The notes beneath the pieces are model-generated. The model saw nothing but the letters and a program-made list of their open reading frames with translations. It ran no database searches and was not told where the DNA came from. DNA of 7,995 bases. It comes from Chitinophagaceae bacterium. GTDB taxonomy: Bacteria > Bacteroidota > Bacteroidia > Chitinophagales > Chitinophagaceae. Shown here in pieces: positions 1-6,821 of this stretch; position 1 is the first letter of the stretch, and every line of letters begins with the position of its first letter. A program made the position numbers and the translations under genes. Location: NCBI GenBank assembly GCA_003135585.1, contig PLCH01000637.1, positions 891 through 8,885 of the forward strand, read 5' to 3'.

Positions 1-1
1 G

Positions 2-2581
2 CCAGGGGCCTATGTATCTATAAACAATACATCCTTTAAAAGAGCTGCGGACGACAAGGGCAATTTTCAAATTTCAGGTATACCTCCAGGGGAATATGAT
101 ATCACTATTGAAAACATTGGTTATGGTGTCCAAACAAGGCATATCGTTCTCAAAGCCGGCGAATCATTCAAGCTGTTTGAGGGCCTTATCATTGAGAATA
201 AATCTTTAAGTGAGGTGACCGTTTTCGGCGGGGCCGACCGGGAAAAAGAATTGGGATCGAGAGACAGAGAAAGAAACGCGGCGAATATTACCAATGTTAT
301 TTCCTCCCAGGCAATGGTGCGTTCTCCTGACATCAACGCTGCCAACGTGCTTCAAAGGATGAGCGGGTTGACAATTCAGCGCTCAACCGGCGGGGATGAG
401 GCCTATGCAATGATCCGGGGGATGGAACCCAGGTACAATAATACGCTGCTCAATGGGATCAAGATAGCCAGCCCCGATAATAAGAACAGGTTTGTCCAGC
501 TGGATATCATACCCTCTGACATCCTAAGCAGTATTGAGATCAGCAAATCCCTTTTGCCTGATATGGAGGGCGATGCCATCGGCGGGAAAGTTAATATGGT
601 GGTGAAAGATGCGCCGGATATTACTTCTTTTAAAGCAACCGGAGGTATTGGGTATAGCCAGTTGTTCTTTGATGAAAAATATATCGACTTTAAGAAATCC
701 GATATTCAAAAATTAAGCCCCATCCAACGTAACCCTCAGGGCTATGCAGCTCAACCCGGGGATTTCACCCGGACAAATCTTGATTTCCAGCCCAGACAGG
801 CGCCGCCTACGGGAACATTGGGATTCTCCTATTCCCAGCGGTTTATGCACAATAAGATTGGTTTCGTGTTGGCGGATAATATACAAAATCAATATTACGG
901 GAATATCAGCTCCCGGTTTACCGTCTCACCTGGAGGCTTATCACAGGATTCATTGGAGGCCACGGACGTGACTAATTTTAAAGGCTACACACAGCAGCTG
1001 AATAATGGGCTGGTGGCCCATGTCGATTATGTATTTAATGAAAGGAATAAAGTAAATGTAGATAATTTTTATATCTATAGCTATCTGGCCCAGGCGCGCT
1101 TAAGCGAGGATACTACCCTGGTCGGTACGGGAAGGGTGGGTCCGGGCACAGGGCAGATCTTTGACAATAACGAATCCTATACCCAGCACCAATATGTAGA
1201 GAACCTGAAAATATCAGGACGTCACCTATTAACCCCCAAACTGTCGTTGGACTGGGCGGGTGTCTTGTCCGAAGCAGGAAGACGTGTACCAGATCAGGCA
1301 GATATTACGACGGATTACAGGATCCAGGCAGATCATACCCGGACGGGTACTTTTTTTGACGGCATTACCCGGTCATGGCAAAAAAACAAGGATATGGATT
1401 ATACCGGCGTACTCAACCTTGACTACCATACAAAATGGAAGAACAATGACCTAGAATTGAAGGCAGGAGGGCTGTATAATACCAAAACCAGGTCTAATAC
1501 GGAAGATGATTATGAGTTGCGTCCTCAGGCCGATTCTGTGACCGGTATCAAACCCGCATGGACTAATATTTACGATGCAAAGTGGATCGTGTTTAATACC
1601 GCCGGCACTAATGTATATAACCCGAATAATTACAAGGCCAATGAAATTATCTTTGCCGAATTCTTCATGGCTAGGTTCAAAACGAAGAAATGGGAAGCCG
1701 GCGGGGGATTACGTGTGGAAAATACCAATACAAGCTGGGATATCCGTGTGCATAGCCCGACGTTGCCTAGTTCGGGTGCTCAGATCTACCAGGATTTCCT
1801 GCCCAGCGCTTTTTTAAAATATAAACTCTCCAAGAAGGAAAACCTGCACTTTTCTTATTTCAGATCCATTTCAAGGGCCAATTATTATGAGTTGGTACCC
1901 GCCCCTTCAAAAACGGCTGATGTGGTTACTGCCGGCAATCCCTATCTGCTGCATTCCGTAGCGGATAACTATGATATTCGCTATGAACTGTTTCCCAAGG
2001 GGGAAGAAAGTATTTTCCTGGGCGCGTTTTACAAACGCATTCAGAACCCCATTGAACTGCGACTGCAATCCGCTAGTTCAGGAAGGATATATCTTTTACC
2101 CCTGAATTCTTTCACAGCCAGTAATTATGGGGCAGAGCTGGCCTTTACCAAATATTGGGGAAAGTTCGGGGTCACCGGAAATTATACCTACACACATTCC
2201 TCCATTTCCTCCTGGAAAAAATCATATAAGGGGGATTCGGTTTTGGAGACTCGTCCCATGCAGGGTCAGACAGATCATGTTGCAAACGTGTCCCTGCTTT
2301 ACAAAGATGTCAAAAAGGGGTTCTTCGCCCAGCTTGCCTTCGAGTACCAGGGAAATACCCTGGCCCAAACCTCACTTTATTATCAATCGGATTATTATCA
2401 AAAGCCAATGAATACGCTTGCCTTTTCGCTGGAAAAGGACATTCATAAGCATTTTACGGTGTATGGCAAATTCAATAACCTGTTGAATACGCCATCCAAG
2501 CAGTATGTTCAAAAAACCATCCTGGTTTCCCAGGACATTTACAAGGCCACTTATACTGTCGGTATCAGATATGCCCATTAG
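2..2581 (+). CDS. TonB-dependent outer-membrane receptor, 5'-truncated by the window edge
   Basis: The reading frame is open from base 2 to the TAG at 2579-2581, giving 859 visible residues; the start, signal peptide and beginning of the first domain lie before the window. A GTG at 215 is internal and not the start, because the codons before it encode a continuing carboxypeptidase-regulatory-like fold (DKGNFQISGIPPGEYDITI, about residues 20-38). Next comes LSEVTVFGG, resembling the LdEVVVtG stretch before the plug in such receptors. The plug spans about residues 93-206 (SPDINAANVLQRMSGLTIQR, RGMEPRYNNTLLNGIKI, GDAIGGKVNM), followed by a beta-barrel to the C-terminus (YTVGIRYAH). The plug wording resembles the TIGR01782 (Xanthomonas/Caulobacter-type) receptors more than classical SusC; that is a family impression. 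The last residue is His rather than the common aromatic. Such proteins import substrates across the outer membrane using TonB energy. The substrate is unknown. It is probably co-transcribed with the lipoprotein gene 41 bases downstream. Confidence 0.93.
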   Translation, partial: PGAYVSINNTSFKRAADDKGNFQISGIPPGEYDITIENIGYGVQTRHIVLKAGESFKLFEGLIIENKSLSEVTVFGGADREKELGSRDRERNAANITNVISSQAMVRSPDINAANVLQRMSGLTIQRSTGGDEAYAMIRGMEPRYNNTLLNGIKIASPDNKNRFVQLDIIPSDILSSIEISKSLLPDMEGDAIGGKVNMVVKDAPDITSFKATGGIGYSQLFFDEKYIDFKKSDIQKLSPIQRNPQGYAAQPGDFTRTNLDFQPRQAPPTGTLGFSYSQRFMHNKIGFVLADNIQNQYYGNISSRFTVSPGGLSQDSLEATDVTNFKGYTQQLNNGLVAHVDYVFNERNKVNVDNFYIYSYLAQARLSEDTTLVGTGRVGPGTGQIFDNNESYTQHQYVENLKISGRHLLTPKLSLDWAGVLSEAGRRVPDQADITTDYRIQADHTRTGTFFDGITRSWQKNKDMDYTGVLNLDYHTKWKNNDLELKAGGLYNTKTRSNTEDDYELRPQADSVTGIKPAWTNIYDAKWIVFNTAGTNVYNPNNYKANEIIFAEFFMARFKTKKWEAGGGLRVENTNTSWDIRVHSPTLPSSGAQIYQDFLPSAFLKYKLSKKENLHFSYFRSISRANYYELVPAPSKTADVVTAGNPYLLHSVADNYDIRYELFPKGEESIFLGAFYKRIQNPIELRLQSASSGRIYLLPLNSFTASNYGAELAFTKYWGKFGVTGNYTYTHSSISSWKKSYKGDSVLETRPMQGQTDHVANVSLLYKDVKKGFFAQLAFEYQGNTLAQTSLYYQSDYYQKPMNTLAFSLEKDIHKHFTVYGKFNNLLNTPSKQYVQKTILVSQDIYKATYTVGIRYAH

Positions 2582-2608
2582 TAAATTAGAAATCTATACA
2601 TTCTTAGT

Positions 2609-2622
2609 AAAAAAAAATAAAA
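2609..2622 (+). promoter_or_regulatory. A-rich translation leader before the lipoprotein gene
   Basis: Nine consecutive A, a T and four more A run directly into the ATG at 2623, and there is no Shine-Dalgarno GGAGG. Bacteroidota commonly initiate from A-rich leaders, so this supports 2623 as the start. The A9 run could vary in length by replication slippage, which is inference. Confidence 0.45.
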
Positions 2623-3831
2623 ATGAAAAAGATGCTTAAACAGACTTTAGTTAAATCTATCAAAATGGTGGCCGCTGCTGCTGCTGCCGCGTGTATTTTT
2701 TCCGCCTGTACCAAAACCTCATCCATCGCCAATACCGGACCCCAGCTGCCGGCTGAAGCCATAAGGGGAACTGTTTTGAATGGAGGAAACGTTAAGGGAG
2801 TCATACTGGCGGATTCCACGTACACGATGAATGGAGACCTGACAGTTTTGCCTGCCGAAACCTTGACCATCCAGGCGGGAGCTACTATTAATGTCACCGG
2901 TAACCACGCTTTTTATATCCAGGGAATCGTTCAATCCCTGGGTACCCAGGCCAAACCGATCACCTTCACTTCTACCGTTTCACAGACGCCCGGTCAGTGG
3001 GGGGGGTTCCAGGCAGACAGTGCAAAAGCAGTGACTTTTTATTGGACCAAGTTCCTTTGGGCAGGCGGACCAGATTCTACCGGTGGCACGCGGCAAACGA
3101 TTGCTATTTCATCCCCCATCCCCGTTGATATCGAAGATTGCTGGTTTATAGGCGGACAGGACAATTCCATCGGCGTATACTCGACGGCTACGGTCAAGAT
3201 CTGGCGCAATACATTTTATGATAATGGTACCACGGATGGGGATTGCATTGATTTTCATTCAGGAGTAATGGGTACAGTGGCCTATAATGTGTTATGGGGT
3301 GGGGCAGGCAGCGCTATCAAGGTATTTACCAGCGCAACCATAGCAAACCCTCAAACGAATGTGACGGTATATAATAATACATGTGTGGATAATGGGTTCC
3401 GCAGAGGAGCCGCAGAGCCGGGCAGGGGTATCCTGGTGGATGCTTTCTCAAAAGCGAACGTTTATAATAACCTGCTTGTGAATAACTACTGGAGTCTCGA
3501 TATCACGCCTACAGCAGATTTTACGCATACACTGTATGGTTATAACTATTTCTTTGTAACGGTGGATTCTTTACGGGCAGTGATGTATCCCGCAGGTGAA
3601 AAGGGTATGATCCAAACCTCGGATATAATTGACTCGGTTCACCTGGGAGCAAATGATCCCATGTTCGTGAGTTATAATCCTCCCCCGAATCTTTCCCGGA
3701 ACATCCCTTCGAATCTTGATTTCCATTTAAAGCCCGGATCTCCTGCCATTGGAAAGGGTGACCCGACTTATAACAACGATATCGGCGCTTACGTTACCGA
3801 CACTTCTGGCGGAAAAGGTAACCGGCATTAA
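2623..3831 (+). CDS. Lipoprotein with right-handed parallel beta-helix domain
   Basis: This 402-residue protein starts with a lipoprotein signal peptide: basic MKKMLK, a hydrophobic stretch containing seven alanines (17-23), then the lipobox FSAC with Cys29 as the predicted lipidated residue. From about residue 47 to 390 the sequence has the look of a right-handed parallel beta-helix. An N-terminal cap-like segment (GDLTVLPAETLTIQAGATIN) is followed by GTQAKPITFTS and short N-rich turns such as VYNNTCVDNG and NVYNNLLVNN. Near the end is DFHLKPGSPAIGKGD, a closing motif common in surface beta-helix proteins. I see no clear polysaccharide-lyase catalytic site, so it may bind rather than cut. 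It follows the receptor by 41 bases, where a SusD-like lipoprotein would often sit, so it may be that receptor's surface partner; this is inference. A G8 run lies at 2999-3006. The function is otherwise unknown. Confidence 0.85.
   Translation: MKKMLKQTLVKSIKMVAAAAAAACIFSACTKTSSIANTGPQLPAEAIRGTVLNGGNVKGVILADSTYTMNGDLTVLPAETLTIQAGATINVTGNHAFYIQGIVQSLGTQAKPITFTSTVSQTPGQWGGFQADSAKAVTFYWTKFLWAGGPDSTGGTRQTIAISSPIPVDIEDCWFIGGQDNSIGVYSTATVKIWRNTFYDNGTTDGDCIDFHSGVMGTVAYNVLWGGAGSAIKVFTSATIANPQTNVTVYNNTCVDNGFRRGAAEPGRGILVDAFSKANVYNNLLVNNYWSLDITPTADFTHTLYGYNYFFVTVDSLRAVMYPAGEKGMIQTSDIIDSVHLGANDPMFVSYNPPPNLSRNIPSNLDFHLKPGSPAIGKGDPTYNNDIGAYVTDTSGGKGNRH
2999..3006 (+). repeat. G8 homopolymer inside the lipoprotein gene
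   Basis: Eight consecutive G cover the last two bases of a Trp codon and two Gly codons (W126-G127-G128). A one-base length change would frameshift the protein about a third of the way along. The run is in frame here. Confidence 0.8.
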
Positions 3832-3856
3832 TATTACACATTAACCAATTTCATAC

Positions 3857-3889
3857 AAGGCATTGCTGAAAGGCAATGCTTTGTCTTTT
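3857..3889 (+). terminator. Intrinsic terminator after the receptor/lipoprotein operon
   Basis: The arms 3857-3866 (AAGGCATTGC) and 3873-3882 (GCAATGCTTT) form a 10-bp stem with a single G-U pair and a 6-base loop (TGAAAG). The T-rich run TTTGTCTTTT (3880-3889) overlaps the arm and follows it. It lies 26 bases after the lipoprotein stop, the expected place to end that transcript. Confidence 0.8.
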
Positions 3890-3918
3890 CAAGAATAATG
3901 TATCACAGGGTCAAATTA

Positions 3919-3936
3919 TTCGCAATTTGTTGCGAA
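3919..3936. promoter_or_regulatory. Perfect 18-bp palindrome, possible operator or backup terminator
   Basis: TTCGCAA (3919-3925) and TTGCGAA (3930-3936) are exact reverse complements separated by TTTG. The site stands between the terminator and the oxidoreductase gene. It could bind a dimeric regulator. Alternatively, because a T8 run begins five bases after the right arm (3942-3949), it could act as a second weak terminator. The sequence does not decide between these. Confidence 0.4.
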
Positions 3937-4082
3937 CCGCATTTTTTTTCTTTGCATTTTTTATAATTTTACTACAGTTCCCAGCCGTTGGGGCGGTTTC
4001 TTTTGTCCCTATGGATGATTGGAACCGGAAAAATTAATGACTATGCATCCAGGTCATCCCGATAGAAGCGCAAAACCTAAAA

Positions 4083-4090
4083 TACGTTTG
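4083..4090 (+). promoter_or_regulatory. Candidate Bacteroidota -7 promoter element for the oxidoreductase gene
   Basis: TACGTTTG matches the known Bacteroidota -7 consensus TAnnTTTG exactly and lies 45 bases before the ATG at 4136. I see no TTG at the expected -33 spacing, so the promoter would be weak or activator-dependent, if real. Transcription would begin near 4097 and leave a leader of about 40 bases. Confidence 0.4.
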
Positions 4091-4135
4091 TTACTATGCA
4101 AGTGAATGCATTAGTTTCATGCAAAATCTCCTGAT

Positions 4136-5458
4136 ATGGCACCCACGCGCCGTGATTTCTTAAAAGATACCAGCAAAGTGATTACTGCCGTAAGTGTGGG
4201 CGGCCTGCCGCTTTTTGCCAAGGCGACCCCTAAGAAAAACCCCGCCAGTGATAAAATCAACATTGCCCTGATCGGCTGCAGGAGTATGGGTTTTGGCGAC
4301 CTGCAAAATGCCCTGAAACAGTCTGGAGTGGAATGCATTGCTCTTTGTGATGTTGACAGCAGCATATTGACACAACGCCAGGCGGATGCTTCAAAATTGC
4401 AGGGCAAAGCTCCGGCGGTATACAAAGATTATAGGAAGCTGATGGAGAATAAAGATATTGATGCGGTGATCATTGGTACGCCCGATCATTGGCATTGCCT
4501 TCCCTTTATTGCTGCATGCGAGGCTGGCAAGGATGTTTATGTGGAAAAGCCTCTTGCCAATTCAATTGCCGAATGCAGCCTTATGGTTGAAGCAGCGAGG
4601 AAATATAAGCGTGTAGTGCAGGTGGGGCAGCAACAACGCAGCAGTGACCACTTTCAAAAAGCGATGGATCTTTTATATGCAGGCAAGATCGGCCAGTTGC
4701 GGAAAGTGAACATTTGGGCAAATTTTAATTACGCAACAGGGATGCCTGTTATACCAGATGAACCCGTACCTTCCGGGGTTGATTACGATACCTGGCTAGG
4801 GCCTGCCCCATTGCGGCTGTTTAACAAATCCCGCTTTCACGGCAACTGGCGCATGTTTTGGGATTATGGCGGCGGACTGATGACTGACTGGGGGGTTCAT
4901 TTGCTGGATATGGCCCTATGGGCAAAGAACATTACCCAACCACCCTTTGCAGTTACGGCCACCGGGGGAAATTTCGCCTACCCCGATCATGCACATGAAA
5001 CCTTTGACACACTAAGTGTAAGCTACCAGATGAAAGATTATACCATCAACTGGGAAAATACTGCAGGCATAGCAAGTGGACCCTATGGGATTGGTTACGG
5101 TTTGGCATTTATTGGTAATGATGCCACACTAGTCATTAATAGGGAACAGATGGAGTTATTCCCTGAAATAATAGACGCGAAACCTAAGGTTGCAGCAATT
5201 CCCAAACAAACGGGAAATGATTCTCATGAAGAACACATGAAAAATTTTATCGAGTGTATTAGGAACCGTAAAGACCCTGCCTGTCCGATTGAAAATGGAA
5301 GACTGGTCGCCCAGTATGCACATATGGGGAATATTGCATTAAGAACGCAATCCAGACTGGAATGGAATGAGGGAAATAAAGATTTTGGCCGGAACAAAGC
5401 AGCGAATGCACTGATTACACCACATTACCGGGCGCCATGGCAATTGCCGGCGATTTAA
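4136..5458 (+). CDS. Tat-exported Gfo/Idh/MocA family oxidoreductase
   Basis: The 440-residue product begins with a twin-arginine signal (RRDFLK, residues 5-10, then a hydrophobic stretch to about residue 30), so it is probably exported folded with its cofactor. The Rossmann domain starts at INIALIGCRSMG (41-52). The family motif VEKPL (136-140) contains the conserved Lys138. The C-terminal domain carries WDYGGGLMTDWGVHLLDMA (242-260), with Asp251, His255 and Asp258 in the usual family positions. The length fits the exported Bacteroidota members. Relatives use a nicotinamide cofactor on sugars or sugar derivatives, and some exported ones are NAD-dependent glycosidases (GH109); the reaction here cannot be assigned. 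The ATG at 4136 is the first start after an in-frame TAG at 4112-4114. Arg49 and Ser50 replace the usual glycines of GxGxxG-type motifs. Before the IS insertion its stop lay 32 bases from the serine hydrolase start, so the two were probably one operon. Confidence 0.92.
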   Translation: MAPTRRDFLKDTSKVITAVSVGGLPLFAKATPKKNPASDKINIALIGCRSMGFGDLQNALKQSGVECIALCDVDSSILTQRQADASKLQGKAPAVYKDYRKLMENKDIDAVIIGTPDHWHCLPFIAACEAGKDVYVEKPLANSIAECSLMVEAARKYKRVVQVGQQQRSSDHFQKAMDLLYAGKIGQLRKVNIWANFNYATGMPVIPDEPVPSGVDYDTWLGPAPLRLFNKSRFHGNWRMFWDYGGGLMTDWGVHLLDMALWAKNITQPPFAVTATGGNFAYPDHAHETFDTLSVSYQMKDYTINWENTAGIASGPYGIGYGLAFIGNDATLVINREQMELFPEIIDAKPKVAAIPKQTGNDSHEEHMKNFIECIRNRKDPACPIENGRLVAQYAHMGNIALRTQSRLEWNEGNKDFGRNKAANALITPHYRAPWQLPAI

Positions 5459-5467
5459 TATTTTTAT

Positions 5468-5476
5468 ATTTTTTGC
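5468..5476 (+). repeat. Target-site duplication, left copy
   Basis: ATTTTTTGC directly abuts the left inverted repeat and is identical to 6799-6807. Nine bases falls within the duplication size known for IS4-family elements. Confidence 0.9.
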
Positions 5477-5491
5477 CACTAGCGTTTCGAT
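5477..5491 (+). repeat. Left terminal inverted repeat (IRL)
   Basis: CACTAGCGTTTCGAT is the exact reverse complement of 6784-6798 and marks the left boundary of the element. Confidence 0.95.
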
Positions 5492-5612
5492 GTTGAGTAA
5501 ACCAGTTCTTTGAAAGTCATGTCTGTATTGGGTTTCAGCCGATTTTGGCCCTGCAACGATTTGAATTTGTTTTAATTTTTTCGTAATATAAGGTCTTGAT
5601 AATCAAATTTAT

Positions 5613-6782
5613 ATGAATCAAGGCGCTTATGTGTTCTCCCAGCTAATTTCTCTTGCATCACCTACAAGCTTTAAGACCTGTGTTAAGCGATATAACGGTG
5701 ACCACAAGACTAAACATTTCAATTGTTGGCGTCAATACTTATGCATGGTCTTTGGCCAGTTAACTCATAGAGAAAGTTTATCGGATACGATTCTTTGCCT
5801 GAAGGTTAATGCCAATAAATTGTATCATATAGGTATTGGTGAAGCTATTGTAAAGAGCACTTTATCGAATGCAAATGAAAACAGAGACTGGCGCATCTTC
5901 TCGGATTTTGCATGGATTCTAATTAAGGAGGCTAAGGCCCTTTATCAGAACGACAACAATTTGGATCTTGAAATAGACAATCCAGTATTTGCTATAGATG
6001 CTACTGTAATTGACATGTGCCTTTCGCTTTTCAATTGGGCTAATTTCAGATCTACCAAAGCCGGCATTAAATTGCATGTTCAACTTGATCTAAAAACGGC
6101 GATCCCGGAATTTATTGAGGTCACACCCGCTGCTATCCATGAAGTAAATATATTGGATACCATCACTTTTCAAATTGACAGCTTTTATATACTGGACAAG
6201 GGTTACACGGATTTTAAGAGACTGTATCGTATACAAGTAGCTAAGGCATTTTTCGTCATTCGTGCAAAGGATAATCTGCACTTCAAATGCATTAAATCAC
6301 TGCCGAAAGATAAAAATGGGGGCGTGCTAGCTGATCAAATAATACAATTTCAAGGTCATTACGCTTCTCAGGATTATCCCGACAAAATCCGAAGAATAAA
6401 ATTCTATGATCCTGAGTACAACCGAACCCTTGTATTTTTGACTAATAACATGGAGTTCAAAGCGACAGATATAGCTCAATTGTATAAACACCGGTGGAAG
6501 ATTGAATTGTTCTTTAAATGGATAAAACAAAACTTAAAAATAAAAACATTTTGGGGCACCAGTGAAAATGCAGTGAAGGTTCAGATATGGATTGCAATAT
6601 CAGTTTATGTGCTTGTCGTCATTGCGAAAAAAAGACTTAGGTTGAAGCAATCACTCTATGAGATCCTTCAAGTACTAAGCATCTCTATCTTTGATAAAAC
6701 GCCAATAAATGAAATATTCTCAAATCCAATACAACAGAATTTCAAAGAGCTAAATACTAATCAATTGAATATCTTTAAGTAA
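5613..6782 (+). CDS. IS4-family DDE transposase
   Basis: This intact 389-residue protein catalyses transposition of the surrounding element. Residues about 7-60 (VFSQLISLASPTSFKTCV, FGQLTHRESLSD) match the DUF4372-type N-terminal domain that precedes DDE_Tnp_1 in many IS4 transposases. The catalytic triad is visible: Asp129 in FAIDATVID, Asp195 in YILDKGY, and Glu298 in YKHRWKIELFFKWIK. The last segment fits the IS4 signature Y-(2)-R-(3)-E-(6)-K, with Tyr291, Arg294, Glu298 and Lys305. The ATG at 5613 gives an N-terminus that begins just before the first domain, as expected. No Shine-Dalgarno lies close upstream. The TAA at 6780-6782 ends one base before the right inverted repeat. There is no frameshift or internal stop, so the enzyme is probably functional. 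Confidence 0.95.
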   Translation: MNQGAYVFSQLISLASPTSFKTCVKRYNGDHKTKHFNCWRQYLCMVFGQLTHRESLSDTILCLKVNANKLYHIGIGEAIVKSTLSNANENRDWRIFSDFAWILIKEAKALYQNDNNLDLEIDNPVFAIDATVIDMCLSLFNWANFRSTKAGIKLHVQLDLKTAIPEFIEVTPAAIHEVNILDTITFQIDSFYILDKGYTDFKRLYRIQVAKAFFVIRAKDNLHFKCIKSLPKDKNGGVLADQIIQFQGHYASQDYPDKIRRIKFYDPEYNRTLVFLTNNMEFKATDIAQLYKHRWKIELFFKWIKQNLKIKTFWGTSENAVKVQIWIAISVYVLVVIAKKRLRLKQSLYEILQVLSISIFDKTPINEIFSNPIQQNFKELNTNQLNIFK

Positions 6783-6783
6783 T

Positions 6784-6798
6784 ATCGAAACGCTAGTG
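6784..6798 (-). repeat. Right terminal inverted repeat (IRR)
   Basis: ATCGAAACGCTAGTG is the exact reverse complement of the left end and marks the right boundary, starting one base after the transposase stop codon. Confidence 0.95.
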
Positions 6799-6807
6799 AT
6801 TTTTTGC
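6799..6807 (+). repeat. Target-site duplication, right copy
   Basis: ATTTTTTGC is identical to the left copy and adjoins the right inverted repeat. Only 14 bases separate it from the serine hydrolase ATG, so the element landed just ahead of that gene. Confidence 0.9.
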
Positions 6808-6821
6808 AAAAGTTTAAAACC

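Larger units (their letters stand above)
3832..4135. other. Non-coding gap between the lipoprotein and oxidoreductase genes
   Basis: This 304-base region has no credible gene. It contains the terminator (3857-3889), the palindrome (3919-3936), a T-rich stretch (about 3941-3971), a weak CCG/CGG hairpin near 3985-3997, a candidate -7 element (4083-4090) and four ATGCA pentamers near the downstream gene. The only + strand ATG mini-frame I noticed, at 4011, encodes eight residues and is not called. Confidence 0.7.
5477..6798 (+). mobile_element. Complete IS4-family insertion sequence, 1,322 bp
   Basis: The element is bounded by 15-bp perfect terminal inverted repeats (5477-5491 and 6784-6798) and flanked by identical 9-base target duplications. 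It carries one intact transposase gene. The inner ten bases next to the repeats still match at six positions, giving a longer imperfect repeat of about 25 bp. The left leader (5492-5612) has no other gene and no clear promoter that I can see. The element is visibly richer in A+T than the flanking genes and lies in the same orientation as them. I cannot name the individual IS without a database comparison. Confidence 0.95.

Noticed and set aside
121..345. Minus-strand open frame opposite the receptor gene
   Set aside because: It lies antisense to the conserved plug-proximal coding region and has no recognisable features.
2604..2897. Minus-strand open frame opposite the lipoprotein signal peptide, with an alanine run
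   Set aside because: The alanine-rich stretch arises from the GCN repeat read on the other strand; the + strand frame has a lipobox and a beta-helix.
3926..3954. Two TTTG motifs that might form a Bacteroidota promoter
   Set aside because: The downstream motif is TTTCTTTG and lacks the TA of TAnnTTTG. The spacer of 17 bases is shorter than usual, and the first TTTG is the loop of the palindrome.
3985..3997. Weak hairpin CCG/CGG with a following T-rich stretch
   Set aside because: The stem is only four to five pairs including a G-U, too weak to call a terminator.
4011..4037. Eight-residue open frame in the intergenic gap
   Set aside because: It is too short to support as a gene and has no ribosome-binding signal.
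6770..6777. TATCTTTA near the IS right end as an outward promoter for the serine hydrolase
   Set aside because: It resembles TAnnTTTG at all but the last base, but there is no TTG at a suitable upstream distance, and it is inside the transposase coding region.
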